This document shows positions 55,778 to 64,000 of a DNA stretch of 64,000 nt, one piece after another (within the stretch, counting starts at the first letter, position 1; the number at the start of each line of letters is the position of its first letter). The translations under genes were made by a program, and so were the position numbers. This stretch comes from Spirirestis rafaelensis WJT71-NPBG6 (GTDB lineage: Bacteria > Cyanobacteriota > Cyanobacteriia > Cyanobacteriales > Nostocaceae). The stretch covers positions 1 through 64,000 of the forward strand of contig JAHHID010000027.1 of the NCBI GenBank assembly GCA_019359015.1, read 5' to 3'. The notes below the pieces were generated by a model that was given only the letters and a program-made list of their open reading frames with translations, was not told the origin of the DNA and ran no database searches.

Positions 55778-56824
55778 CTAATTCAAATTTTCTAGGCGAA
55801 TTCGCGGATCGGCAGCTTTCAGCATTAAGTCCGCGACTAAATTGCCGACTATTAGAAGTACTGCACCCATTACCAAACTTGCCATTGCTAGAGGCACATC
55901 TAGATTAAATAAAGCTTGTAAAGTCAACTTTCCCAAACCGGGCCAGTTAAAAAACTGCTCAGTAATGAAAGCACCGCTTAATAAACTAGCTAATTCAAAG
56001 CCCAATAAGGTAATTAAGGGGTTAACGGCATTACGAAGGGCATGAACGTAAATAACGCGGTTTTCGGGCAATCCTTTAGCGCGAGCCGTTTGGATGTAAT
56101 CTTGACGCAGTACATCTAACATTTCGCCGCGAGTGATTCGCTGTAAACCAGCAAAACCAGTGATGCTTAAAGCTATGGTGGGTAAAATTAAGTGCCAGCC
56201 TATATCTATAATTTTACCAATTGGGGAAAGGTCGCTGTGATAAATGCTGGTCATGCCACCTACGGGAAATAGGGGGGTGGTGATTTGGGCAAAGAACAGT
56301 AAAAACAAAGCGGCAATGAAACTGGGAAATCCTTGCCCGAGGTAGCTTAAGACTTGCAAAATCCGGTCGTAAGCGCGATTTTGCTTGACGGCGGCGGTGA
56401 TACCTAAAGGGATAGCGATCGCCCAAGTTACAATCAAAGAAGCGATCGCCATCAACAATGTTGCTGGCACACGTTCCCACAACAAAGATGCGACAGAACG
56501 ATTATAAGAAAAACTTGTCCCAAAATCGCCCCGCGTCAAAATATTCCACAACCAAAGTCCAAATTGTTCCAGCCAAGACCTATCCAAACCAAACTGTCGT
56601 CGCAGTTCATCAATTCGTTCTTTAGAAATTTTCGGATTTGCCTCCAAGGAACTGACATAATCCCCTGGTGCGAGCTGCATAATAAAAAATGATAATGCTG
56701 ATGCTAAAAACAAAGTCAAAAGCGCCTGTAATAGCCGCTTGATAACATAAATAAAGGTTTCGCTAGTGACGAGCCTATAAAGCCAATCTCGACCCGCTTC
56801 CAAGGAAATTCTGGTAGAAGTCAT
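55778..56824 (-). CDS. DppB/OppB-type ABC transporter permease
   Basis: A 348-residue permease of the dipeptide/oligopeptide/nickel family. Six spans are predicted, with the N-terminal part YVIKRLLQALLTLFLASALS and FFIMQLAPGDYV, the periplasmic domain near RIDELRRQFGLDRSWLEQF and the coupling EAA-type loop LRQDYIQTARAKGLPENRVI followed by HALRNAVNPLITLLGFE. The partner permease, ATPases and binding protein are not adjacent, so the substrate (peptide, nickel or other) cannot be judged. An orphan permease gene is usual in cyanobacteria. Confidence 0.92.
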   Translation of the reverse strand: MTSTRISLEAGRDWLYRLVTSETFIYVIKRLLQALLTLFLASALSFFIMQLAPGDYVSSLEANPKISKERIDELRRQFGLDRSWLEQFGLWLWNILTRGDFGTSFSYNRSVASLLWERVPATLLMAIASLIVTWAIAIPLGITAAVKQNRAYDRILQVLSYLGQGFPSFIAALFLLFFAQITTPLFPVGGMTSIYHSDLSPIGKIIDIGWHLILPTIALSITGFAGLQRITRGEMLDVLRQDYIQTARAKGLPENRVIYVHALRNAVNPLITLLGFELASLLSGAFITEQFFNWPGLGKLTLQALFNLDVPLAMASLVMGAVLLIVGNLVADLMLKAADPRIRLENLN

Positions 56825-56918
56825 ATGTTCAGTGTCCTTTGTTCTTCGTCAAATGTCTTTTGTCATTAGTCATTAGTCAATTACTAACGACTAATGACCA
56901 GTGACTTATGACCAATGA

Positions 56919-57437
56919 CTAATATTCCACAAGGCTAATAATCGGCACATCCGGCAGATTTTTTCGCCCTTGCAAATCCCGTAGCTCGATGATAAACCCA
57001 AATCCCACAAGTTCGCAGCCAATCTTCTGTACTAACTTTGCCGTCGCACTCGCGGTTCCACCTGTAGCAATCAAATCATCTACAATTAAAACCCGGCTAT
57101 TGGGGTGCAAAGCGTCCTGATGCATTTCTAAACAGTCCGTACCATACTCTAGTTCGTATTCAACCGAATGAACTGCTGCTGGTAGCTTACCTGGTTTGCG
57201 AACTGGAATAAAACCAACTCCTAATTTATAAGCTAGAGGTGTACCAAAAATGAAGCCCCGCGACTCCATTCCCACAATGTAATCAGCTTTTAGTCCGGCA
57301 TCAATGCATTTTTCGGCTAAAAAGTCAATTGTATAACGCAGTCCTTCTGGATCGCGTAGCAGTGTGGTGATATCCCGAAAGACTATTCCGGGTTTAGGAA
57401 AATCTGGAATGTCACGAATCAGAGACTTTAAATCCAT
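56919..57437 (-). CDS. apt: adenine phosphoribosyltransferase
   Basis: Purine salvage enzyme converting adenine and PRPP to AMP, 172 residues from ATG at 57437. It opens [20 protein letters not shown] and holds the adenine-contacting [13 protein letters not shown] and the PRPP motif [16 protein letters not shown]. The open frame extends 56 codons upstream through repeat DNA ([16 protein letters not shown] and others) that is not part of the protein. Confidence 0.96.
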   Translation of the reverse strand: MDLKSLIRDIPDFPKPGIVFRDITTLLRDPEGLRYTIDFLAEKCIDAGLKADYIVGMESRGFIFGTPLAYKLGVGFIPVRKPGKLPAAVHSVEYELEYGTDCLEMHQDALHPNSRVLIVDDLIATGGTASATAKLVQKIGCELVGFGFIIELRDLQGRKNLPDVPIISLVEY

Positions 57438-58241
57438 AAGAATAGGGAATAGGGAATGGGGAATTGGGCAATGGTGAGCCAGCGCGGTCTTGGAGGTCTC
57501 CCCCATGAGCGACTGGCGAACCCCGAAGGGGGCACGCTCGCATTGGGCATGGGGGAGCCAGTGCCTCAAGTCGGGTTTACCGACAGTCGCGCATAGCCGC
57601 GTCATTCCGGAGCCAGTGCAGTGCGGTGAGACCAGCGCAATTCTCCTGGTTTCCCTCTCAATCGCGCTCCTACGCTTCTGGTGCGTCGGCTCTGGCTCTC
57701 CCGTTGGGAGGTGACGAACGCCATCGGCATAGCCGCATCATGGGGCATCGGGGAGTCATGGAAAGAATCGTATTAGAACGCGCATTACAAGAAGCGTCTT
57801 TAATAACGTTTTACTTAATTCCCATTACCCAATACCCAATGCCCTATGACGGCAGATGCTCCACTTGGTCCGACACCTTGGCGCTAGCCTCTCACTTTGG
57901 GAGAAGACCGCACTACCTGCCCCATGTCCAATCCTAGATACCTGAAAAATCGTACACTATAATGTCATACGCTTGGGATCATTGCTAGAGAACGCACAAT
58001 CCATTGACGATTATCAGAATCTACACCAAGCTAAAGATGGAATTATACTACCCCTTGTTGCTATTGAACTTATGTTTTAAAAACTTCCGATTTCAATATA
58101 CGGAAACCTTTGAGTAGAACGAGTAAGTAATCTATATATCAGGCAGTCCTACTACTGCCACAAGTAAAAATGTTCAAATTTTAGACTAGCTATCTTAAAT
58201 TAGTTTTACCTAGTCTGTTGCGACCGCACAAGGTATTTATA
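57438..58241. other. repeat-rich spacer, no gene
   Basis: About 800 bases. The left 480 are dispersed repeats: agccagcgcggtcttgg, gaaccccgaagggggcac, and catggaaagaatcgtattag (57757-57776), the last also found at 16034-16053. The block 57840-57930 shares gacggcagatgctccacttg with the rpmF spacer in reverse (15250-15275). The right 300 are AT-rich and should hold the DUF3038 promoter. Frames crossing this stretch have no protein character. Confidence 0.6.
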
Positions 58242-58871
58242 ATGAATGTCTCCGCAAGTTTAACACCGTTCAGCAGTAGTCCCACCCAAAAATCAGCGCC
58301 GATGATTCTGGACACTCTCCCCGATCCTGCAATTGACGGACAAGGATGTCCCCGTACAACCCGCGTGCAAATTGACCTTATTTTACTGGCAATTGAAGCT
58401 TTAGAACTGGGTGGCTCTGAAGCAATTTTGGGATTTGCTGAAGAATTGGAGCTCAAAGGTATTGTTAAAGATCGAGTGAATTTATGGCGAATGCGTAGCA
58501 CTAACCCTTTACGTAGAGCAAATATTCGCCGTCCTTTGACAATTATCGAGGCAAAAGCCTTGGTAGTAATCGCTTGCTATTTGGCGCGACGGTTAACAGT
58601 TGTCATTCGCCAAATGCTAATGATTTATCAACAAATGAATGACAAAGAAATTCCTTTAGAACAGAATTTGCGGCTTTCTAATTATCTAGAGCGATTTAGA
58701 GCACATTTTAAAAGCCGAATGAATCCCCGTCGTTCTGGTTTTTTGGCATTAACTTCTGATGAAAAATTAGATGAACTGGCGATGAATTTGTTAGGTAAAT
58801 TATTATTTTGTACAGGTACAGCGGGAATGCAACGCTTCTGGATTAGTCTTTTTGACGGTGAAGTAGAATGA
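58242..58871 (+). CDS. DUF3038 domain protein
   Basis: A 209-residue soluble, all-helical protein of the cyanobacterial DUF3038 family. Its body has GCPRTTRVQIDLILLAIEAL, ILGFAEELELKGIVKDRVNL, RPLTIIEAKALVVIACYLAR and RLSNYLERFRAHFKSRMNPR. The ATG at 58242 is used; a TTG eight codons earlier is less likely. Its stop overlaps the start of the DUF4335 gene (ATGA), so the two are translationally coupled and probably work together. The function is not known. Confidence 0.85.
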   Translation: MNVSASLTPFSSSPTQKSAPMILDTLPDPAIDGQGCPRTTRVQIDLILLAIEALELGGSEAILGFAEELELKGIVKDRVNLWRMRSTNPLRRANIRRPLTIIEAKALVVIACYLARRLTVVIRQMLMIYQQMNDKEIPLEQNLRLSNYLERFRAHFKSRMNPRRSGFLALTSDEKLDELAMNLLGKLLFCTGTAGMQRFWISLFDGEVE

Positions 58872-60331
58872 ATATTCAACGTAAGTATAGTTTACCTAAT
58901 TGCACACTGCTTTTAGAAGGTTTAAGTGATGCTACAAAAGCCGCACACTTCCAAGAAATGCGCCCAGAACTATCTATTTTGGTAAATGCAGAATGTTATT
59001 TATCTGGCTATAATCAGCCGTTAGTGGGAGGGCGGGAATTTTTTGAAAGTTTGGTGAGGGCTGTTAGTGGTTATGCTCAAGAATTTTTGAGTAGTGTACC
59101 AAACCCACTCGCACACAACACAGAATCGGAGTTAGTGCAGTTTCAGAAAATTCACAGCAATCGACATAGATTGATTGTGCATTCAGATGTACAAAAAAGT
59201 GCAGAAGCTAAATCTAATAATGGTAAAGCACCAATTCAAATCGATTTGAATAGTGTGCAGTTGTTTGATTTAGTCGAAGCGGTGGATCAGTTTTTTGCTG
59301 ATAGCCAAACTTTACCAGAGCTGTCACTAGAATTACAACCTGTTGGCAAAGGTTCTGGTCTTGCTAGTCAAGCATTTATCAAGCAAGCAGTACCCGCTGG
59401 TGTGGGCGTATCGAGTTTAGCTGCATGTGCGATCGCATTTGGTTTGATTCCAGCTCCACAAGTGCGTCAACCAGAACCGAAACCTCAAGAGCAAACTAAC
59501 TCTACAACACAAGGCGCTACTGCAACAGCCAAAGATGCTACAAATCCCGCACCATCTGCTATCCCCACAACCAGTGCTTCTCCCATAGCAAATGCTACTC
59601 CCACACCAGATAACACAACGGCTGCATCAGCTACAGTTACAGATTTAGAAGCCCTTTTAAAAACAGTTCCGGAAATTACTGATGCCTCTCAATTGCGGGC
59701 GTTAAATCGCCAAGTCTATAACCAAATTAATCCTGCCTGGGCTACTCGCTCAGGATTAAATGAGGATTTAGTCTATCGTATCGGTGTAGCGGCAGATGGT
59801 GCGATCGTCGGTTATAAAGCAACGAATAAAGAAGCAAATCAGGCAATAGAAAAAACTCCTTTGCCGAAACTACTTTATAATCCTGCCAAGCGTGGTGGCA
59901 TTAACAATGAACCGATCGCTCAATTTCGAGTAGTCTTTACACCGCAAGGTGTACTACAAGTTAGCCCTTGGCGGGGATATGCTAACACACCACAAGTTAT
60001 TGGTGCCAAAATTACAGATGCCAATGCCGTCAAAGATTTAAATAAGAAGCTTTATGATACAATTCGTCAAAATTGGGGCGGTACTCCCACTTTTTCGCAA
60101 AATTTGAAGTATCGAGTCGCCGTAAACAAAGATGGGACTATCGCCGATTATGAACCACTTAACCAAGTAGCCTTTGATTATTTCCGGGAAACACCGCTTC
60201 CCAAGATATTCAACGAACTTTATGGTTCAAATGTAGCCCCTCCCAACACCAAACAACCCCTTGCTCACTACCAAGTATTATTCCAACCCAACGGCAATCT
60301 AGAAGTCACTCCTTGGCAGGGATATCGATAA
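58868..60331 (+). CDS. DUF4335 domain protein
   Basis: A 487-residue protein of the cyanobacterial DUF4335 family. The N-terminus (RKYSLPNCTLLLEGLSDATK, LSILVNAECYLSGYNQPLVG) is the conserved domain; a hydrophobic segment near residue 182-197 (GVGVSSLAACAIAFGLIP) is followed by a Pro/Thr/Ala linker (about 198-255) and two related alpha/beta repeats, each ending with a QFRVVFTPQGVLQVSPWRGY or HYQVLFQPNGNLEVTPWQGY motif. It overlaps the DUF3038 gene by four bases. It is likely anchored in a membrane with the repeats on one side. Function unknown. Confidence 0.85.
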   Translation: MNIQRKYSLPNCTLLLEGLSDATKAAHFQEMRPELSILVNAECYLSGYNQPLVGGREFFESLVRAVSGYAQEFLSSVPNPLAHNTESELVQFQKIHSNRHRLIVHSDVQKSAEAKSNNGKAPIQIDLNSVQLFDLVEAVDQFFADSQTLPELSLELQPVGKGSGLASQAFIKQAVPAGVGVSSLAACAIAFGLIPAPQVRQPEPKPQEQTNSTTQGATATAKDATNPAPSAIPTTSASPIANATPTPDNTTAASATVTDLEALLKTVPEITDASQLRALNRQVYNQINPAWATRSGLNEDLVYRIGVAADGAIVGYKATNKEANQAIEKTPLPKLLYNPAKRGGINNEPIAQFRVVFTPQGVLQVSPWRGYANTPQVIGAKITDANAVKDLNKKLYDTIRQNWGGTPTFSQNLKYRVAVNKDGTIADYEPLNQVAFDYFRETPLPKIFNELYGSNVAPPNTKQPLAHYQVLFQPNGNLEVTPWQGYR

Positions 60332-60419
60332 TTGTTGGTGGATAGTGGTTAGTTGTTGGTTGTTAGTTGTTGGTTAACAGTCAACAGTTATCCACTATCC
60401 ACTATCCACTAACGATGCC

Positions 60420-62690
60420 CTATTTTGTAATTTTCCCCATATAATTTCCCCACAGTTGAGCTGCTTGAGCGCTACTGCCAAATGTGGGAGAATTGTTATC
60501 ATTTCCTAGCCAAATACCAGTCACGAGTCGCCGACTGGGAATAAAGCCAATAAACCACAAATCAACGTTGTCATTTGTTGTACCTGTTTTACCAGCTTCG
60601 CCTAATCCAATAGCCGCACTGCGTCCAGTACCTCTAGTGACGACACCGCGTAGCAAATTGGTCATGGTATCGGCTATTTCCGGTTTGAGTACGCGCTTGT
60701 TTGCTTCAGGAACTTGGTCAAAAGAGTAGATGACGCGACAAGTTTTTAAATCATTGCGATCGCGACAATCACTGCTATCTAAAATCCGGCTAATTGCGTG
60801 GGGACGATTCCAGATGCCCCGATTACCGATGGCTCCAAAAGCACCTGTCATTTCCGTGACATTAACTACACTTTGACCCAGAATTAGACCAGGAACTGGA
60901 TCAAGGGTAGATTTCACTCCCAAACGCTGCGCCATTGCTACAACTTTATTCAATCCGATTTCTTTGGCGACTCGCAAAGCGATCGGGTTTTCTGAAAGCG
61001 CAAGACCGGTAGCAATATCTAAACTGCCACCAGCACCACTCCGACAAGGTTTGTAGGTAAAGCCTTGCCAACGCAAAGAATCACACGAATAACCTCTTCC
61101 TGGGGAAATTCCTTGCTCAATGGCGGCAGCGTAAGCAAAAATTTTAAAAGTGGAACCTGGTTGTCTTTTTGCCTGGATAGCACGATTAAACTGACTTTTT
61201 TTGTAATCGGTTCCCCCTACCATCGCCAGTATCGCACCAGTACTGGAATCAAGAGTTACCACTGCTCCTTGGGAATAACGAAAACTTGAGCCACCGTTGT
61301 TGACTGAATTCCGCAACGCTGCTTCGGCTTGCGTTTGAATTGCTGGGTCTAGCTGAGTTTCAATAATAAAGTTGCCTTCTGTGGCTAACTCTTCACCCAA
61401 AATCGATTTGAGTTCTTGAAAGACGTAACTGTAGAAATAGGGTGCAATTGTTTTCGCTTGCTGTTCGCAAACTTTGGGGCTAACTTCGATAGGCGATCGC
61501 CTAGCGCGGTTATACTCGTCTTGTTTGATTTTCCCCTTCTCCAGCAACCGCTTCAGCACGCGATTGCGATATTCGATGGCTTCTAATTTATTTCCACTTT
61601 CTCCACAAAAATCGAAGCCATTGGGAGCGGGTAAAATTCCTACTAATGTTGCCGCTTCTGCCAAAGTTAATTCTTTTGCCGACTTATCAAAGTAAAATCG
61701 AGCTGCATCCTCAAACCCGGAGGTATCCACCCCCAAAAACACCCGATTTAGATAAGTTAATAAAATTTCATCTTTACTGTAAAACGTTTCTAACTTCAGA
61801 GCAACTATAGCCTCTCGCAATTTTCGCCCAAGAGAGTCTTGGCTGCCGACATAATCGCGGAACAAACTTCTGGCGACTTGCTGAGTTACAGTGCTAGCAC
61901 CTTGCTGCACATCTCCACTGCGGCTATTAATTAGGAATGCTCGTAAAATACCGTATGGGTCAACCCCAAAGTGCCAATTATAACGGCTATCTTCTGAGGC
62001 TACTACAGCAGCGGGTAAATAAGGACCAAAGTCTTCTAACCGCTTTTTATCGATGTGAGAAGTAGAGCGAGGTTCGCGGAGTGGCTTTTGTCCATCACGA
62101 GCGTAAACGATTACCGGGGCACGGGTGGCTGTGGGTAAAGGTCTAACCGAGAATTTTAGCCATTCTACGCCAATTACCAAGGCGAATAATGCTGTCGCTC
62201 CACCAACACCGCAAGCGCCCCATGTGGCAGCTTTTACATACCAAGGTGGTGGATCGACGTATTGCAGCCGCACGGAAGCGGCGAGTTCTGGCGGTCCGAG
62301 GGTAAAGGTGTCACCGTGTCGCAGTTCTAGGGAAGTGACGCGACGTTTGCCGCGATAAATGCCATTAGTCGAGTTTTCATCTTTGATGATAAAAACGGGA
62401 GTTCGTTGAGTGGAATCGCGGGACAGTGACAAATGAATTTGGCTGACAACTGGGTTGCGGATGACGATGTCGCTGGATTTGGAACTGCGACCTAATACGT
62501 AGCGATCGCCTAATAACGGATATACCTCCGCCTTATCCGCCCCCGAATCCTGCACCAATAATTCTGGTACTCTGGCATTAGGTCGCAGCGCCAGCTTAGA
62601 AAAATCAACTCTAGCTTGAATTGTTTGTACTGCTTGAGTCACCTGACCAAGCAAAGTTTTTGGCTTTTGAGGAGGGTGGGGGGAACTCAT
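60420..62690 (-). CDS. class A penicillin-binding protein with N-terminal FHA domain
   Basis: Bifunctional peptidoglycan synthase of 756 residues. An FHA phosphopeptide-binding domain comes first (about residues 45-125: RYVLGRSSKSSDIVIRNPVV and DENSTNGIYRGKRR), then one membrane span (about 155-178), a GT51 glycosyltransferase (ASEDSRYNWHFGVDPYG, GASTVTQQVARSLF) and a transpeptidase with PGSTFK, SEN and KTGTTND active-site motifs. The cytoplasmic FHA would let Ser/Thr kinases recruit or control the enzyme. It is a full-length, stand-alone gene convergent with the DUF4335 gene. Confidence 0.95.
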   Translation of the reverse strand: MSSPHPPQKPKTLLGQVTQAVQTIQARVDFSKLALRPNARVPELLVQDSGADKAEVYPLLGDRYVLGRSSKSSDIVIRNPVVSQIHLSLSRDSTQRTPVFIIKDENSTNGIYRGKRRVTSLELRHGDTFTLGPPELAASVRLQYVDPPPWYVKAATWGACGVGGATALFALVIGVEWLKFSVRPLPTATRAPVIVYARDGQKPLREPRSTSHIDKKRLEDFGPYLPAAVVASEDSRYNWHFGVDPYGILRAFLINSRSGDVQQGASTVTQQVARSLFRDYVGSQDSLGRKLREAIVALKLETFYSKDEILLTYLNRVFLGVDTSGFEDAARFYFDKSAKELTLAEAATLVGILPAPNGFDFCGESGNKLEAIEYRNRVLKRLLEKGKIKQDEYNRARRSPIEVSPKVCEQQAKTIAPYFYSYVFQELKSILGEELATEGNFIIETQLDPAIQTQAEAALRNSVNNGGSSFRYSQGAVVTLDSSTGAILAMVGGTDYKKSQFNRAIQAKRQPGSTFKIFAYAAAIEQGISPGRGYSCDSLRWQGFTYKPCRSGAGGSLDIATGLALSENPIALRVAKEIGLNKVVAMAQRLGVKSTLDPVPGLILGQSVVNVTEMTGAFGAIGNRGIWNRPHAISRILDSSDCRDRNDLKTCRVIYSFDQVPEANKRVLKPEIADTMTNLLRGVVTRGTGRSAAIGLGEAGKTGTTNDNVDLWFIGFIPSRRLVTGIWLGNDNNSPTFGSSAQAAQLWGNYMGKITK

Positions 62691-63122
62691 CGGCTATATC
62701 ACACCACGGTTATTAGTCAAGAAATCTAGCGACTTGCGCTCTTGATGCTGGTATTTCACCATTTTACTCATAAGCCAAAGTAGAATTTGGCTGTACGGTA
62801 TTCTTGGAATTTCATCTGACACCAAGACCATATCAGGCGATCGTACTGAACTTGTTAAGTTTATGACATTTTTGCCTAAGCAATAATTCTTTTCCAAATT
62901 CTCTAATCCTTATTTCGTAGACTATATTTGATTTCCGAACAAAATATAGTTATTTGAACTTGTATTGATAATAACTACGAATACTGCTATAATTACTGGA
63001 AAATTTATCATTTTAATTGCTAAATAGAGTTTGAATTAAAAATATACATCTTCATTTAGGAAGATTTTATAAATTATATTGTTTGATTTAATGAGCGGAG
63101 TGTTCCGTTGAGGTTAAATAAC
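62691..63122. other. divergent intergenic region
   Basis: About 430 AT-rich bases between the FHA-PBP gene and the secreted repeat protein. It should hold promoters in both directions. A minus-strand frame (62694-62897) has no coding character and is not called. No strong hairpin is seen. Confidence 0.5.
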
Positions 63123-64000
63123 ATGAAGGGAAAATATCTGACCCTTATAGGTACAGCCTTTACCCTAGCAGTTACCAGCAATGTTGCTGTTGCCCAATCG
63201 TCCAAATTTCCAGAATCAAAGGAACTAGTAAGCCAATCGACAACCACCGCCCCAACGGAGATCAAGCTGAATGCTGATGCTATGGAAATTTTGTGTAAAA
63301 ATTTCCCACTGAATTCGCGTTGTCAAGGAGGCACCGCTGGAGCCACTCCAAACACTCCAGCTAACACAACTACCCCAGGTACCACTACAACTCCCGACGC
63401 ATCTACCCCAGGTACCACTACAACTCCCGACGCATCTACCCCAGGTACCACCACAACTCCTGACGCAACTACCCCAAGTAACGCGCCAATTCCGGAAAAC
63501 AGCACTCCCAGCAACCCGACAACTCCTGATACCATCAATCCAGGTACCACGACTCCTGACACCAATAGCCCGAGCCAAATCACTCCACCAGGTGGCACCA
63601 CGGGTCCTGACAGCGGTACTCCCGGCAGCACCACGGGTCCTGACAGCGGTACTCCCGGCACCACTACTCCTGAAAACAGCATTCCAGGTAGCACGACAAG
63701 TCCTGATTCGAGCAGCCCAACCAAAATCACTCCGGTTCCAGGCAGCACGATAACTCCTGATTCGAGCAGCCCAGGTAGTTTGACAACTCCTGATTCGAGC
63801 AGCCCAGGTAGTTTGACAACTCCTGATTCGAGCAGCCCAGGCAGTTTGACAACTCCTGATTCGAGCAGCCCAGGTAGTTTGACAACTCCTGATTCGAGCA
63901 GCCCAGGTAGTTTGACAACTCCTGATTCGAGCAGCCCAGGTAGTTTGACAACTCCTGATTCGAGCAGCCCAGGTAGTTTGACAACTCCTGATTCGAGCAG
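63123..64000 (+). CDS. secreted Ser/Thr/Pro-rich repeat protein (3' end outside window)
   Basis: An open plus-strand frame from ATG at 63123 with no stop before the window edge, 292 codons so far. The signal peptide MKGKYLTLIGTAFTLAVTSN ends at AVA-Q (about residues 23-25). A short conserved segment with two cysteines (EILCKNFPLNSRCQ) precedes a low-complexity region of PGTTTTPDAST and then PGSLTTPDSSS repeats (33-base units from 63738). Such Thr/Ser/Pro stalks occur in cell-surface or sheath proteins, and the residues are good O-glycosylation sites. Minus-strand frames over the same DNA are mirror artefacts of the repeat. The C-terminal domain is unseen. Confidence 0.85.
   Translation, partial: MKGKYLTLIGTAFTLAVTSNVAVAQSSKFPESKELVSQSTTTAPTEIKLNADAMEILCKNFPLNSRCQGGTAGATPNTPANTTTPGTTTTPDASTPGTTTTPDASTPGTTTTPDATTPSNAPIPENSTPSNPTTPDTINPGTTTPDTNSPSQITPPGGTTGPDSGTPGSTTGPDSGTPGTTTPENSIPGSTTSPDSSSPTKITPVPGSTITPDSSSPGSLTTPDSSSPGSLTTPDSSSPGSLTTPDSSSPGSLTTPDSSSPGSLTTPDSSSPGSLTTPDSSSPGSLTTPDSS
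63738..64000. repeat. 33-bp in-frame minisatellite
   Basis: Eight units start at 63738, 63771, 63804 and every 33 bases to 63969, cut by the edge. The consensus translates to PGSLTTPDSSS. From the second unit on, differences are one or two bases at most, so the array is young or kept uniform by gene conversion. Its true length is unknown because it crosses the window end. Confidence 0.92.

Noticed and set aside
57490-57937. Plus-strand frames of 74 and 103 codons beyond apt
   Set aside because: Made of interspersed repeats; residues such as repeated short Pro/His/Ser words match spacer repeats, not proteins.
62694-62897. 67-codon minus-strand frame upstream of the FHA-PBP gene
   Set aside because: Lies in an AT-rich promoter region and shows no conserved pattern.
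63225-63984. Minus-strand open frames over the Ser/Thr/Pro repeat
   Set aside because: They mirror the 33-base repeat of the plus-strand gene, which has a signal peptide and proper start; their own starts and ends make no protein sense.

Overview
The window comes from a filamentous, probably heterocyst-forming cyanobacterium (Nostocales type). Evidence: the palindrome GCGATCGC (HIP1) recurs throughout; there is a phycobilisome gene (apcD), a CruP-like lycopene-cyclase relative, and cyanobacterial small-protein and DUF3038/DUF4335 families; spacers carry heptanucleotide tandem repeats and many palindromic repeats. No rRNA, tRNA or CRISPR array was seen.

Layout. 0.1-6.7 kb: a minus-strand surface-polysaccharide cluster with two tandemly duplicated GT4 glycosyltransferases, a GT2 enzyme, a Wzm/Wzt-type ABC exporter and a truncated GT2. 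7-10.2 kb: cruP-like gene and two tandem paralogous membrane proteins. 10.2-14.7 kb: accessory stretch with a Uma2 nuclease, a large HTH/NB-ARC/TPR STAND ATPase and three small proteins. 14.9-18.8 kb: rpmF, a sulfite-oxidase-like molybdoenzyme, an aldehyde dehydrogenase and a receiver-kinase hybrid. 19-21.8 kb: an AAA-like ATPase followed by an overlapping tandem-repeat protein. 21.8-24.4 kb: minisatellites, a MITE, a Uma2 nuclease and a 5'-truncated gene. 24.5-29.6 kb: urease genes ureD-A-B, then coq4-like and DUF1349 genes, an antisense GxxExxY cassette, and ureC. 29.9-34.8 kb: methyltransferase, Cache/HAMP histidine kinase, a decayed gene and a helical membrane protein whose stop codon was displaced by a second copy of the MITE. 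35-40.4 kb: groES-groEL with CIRCE, a broken 2Fe-2S ferredoxin, a NarL-type regulator, an AraC regulator and a SnoaL-like protein. 40.6-45.9 kb: asnS with a small coiled-coil partner, an anti-sigma-type kinase, rlmD and apcD. 46-51.1 kb: an accessory graveyard with a lipoprotein, two Doc toxin remnants around one intact Doc pair, a decayed XRE gene and a homing-endonuclease fragment. 51.2-57.4 kb: purL-purF, a peptide-type ABC permease and apt. 58.2-62.7 kb: the DUF3038-DUF4335 pair and an FHA-fused class A penicillin-binding protein. 63.1 kb to the edge: a secreted Ser/Thr/Pro repeat protein that runs out of the window.

Housekeeping genes (purines, translation, chaperones, urease, cell wall) alternate with islands shaped by small repeats. 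The clearest result is a 151-bp MITE present as two identical inverted copies, each with its own 5-bp target duplication; one copy landed in a stop codon and lengthened a protein by 20 residues. Repeat-derived in-frame insertions are also visible in the AAA-like gene, purL and a HAMP linker. I did not find one clear, wholly new multi-gene system. The best candidates for unexplored biology are the STAND ATPase, the AAA-like/repeat-protein pair and the interrupted urease operon.
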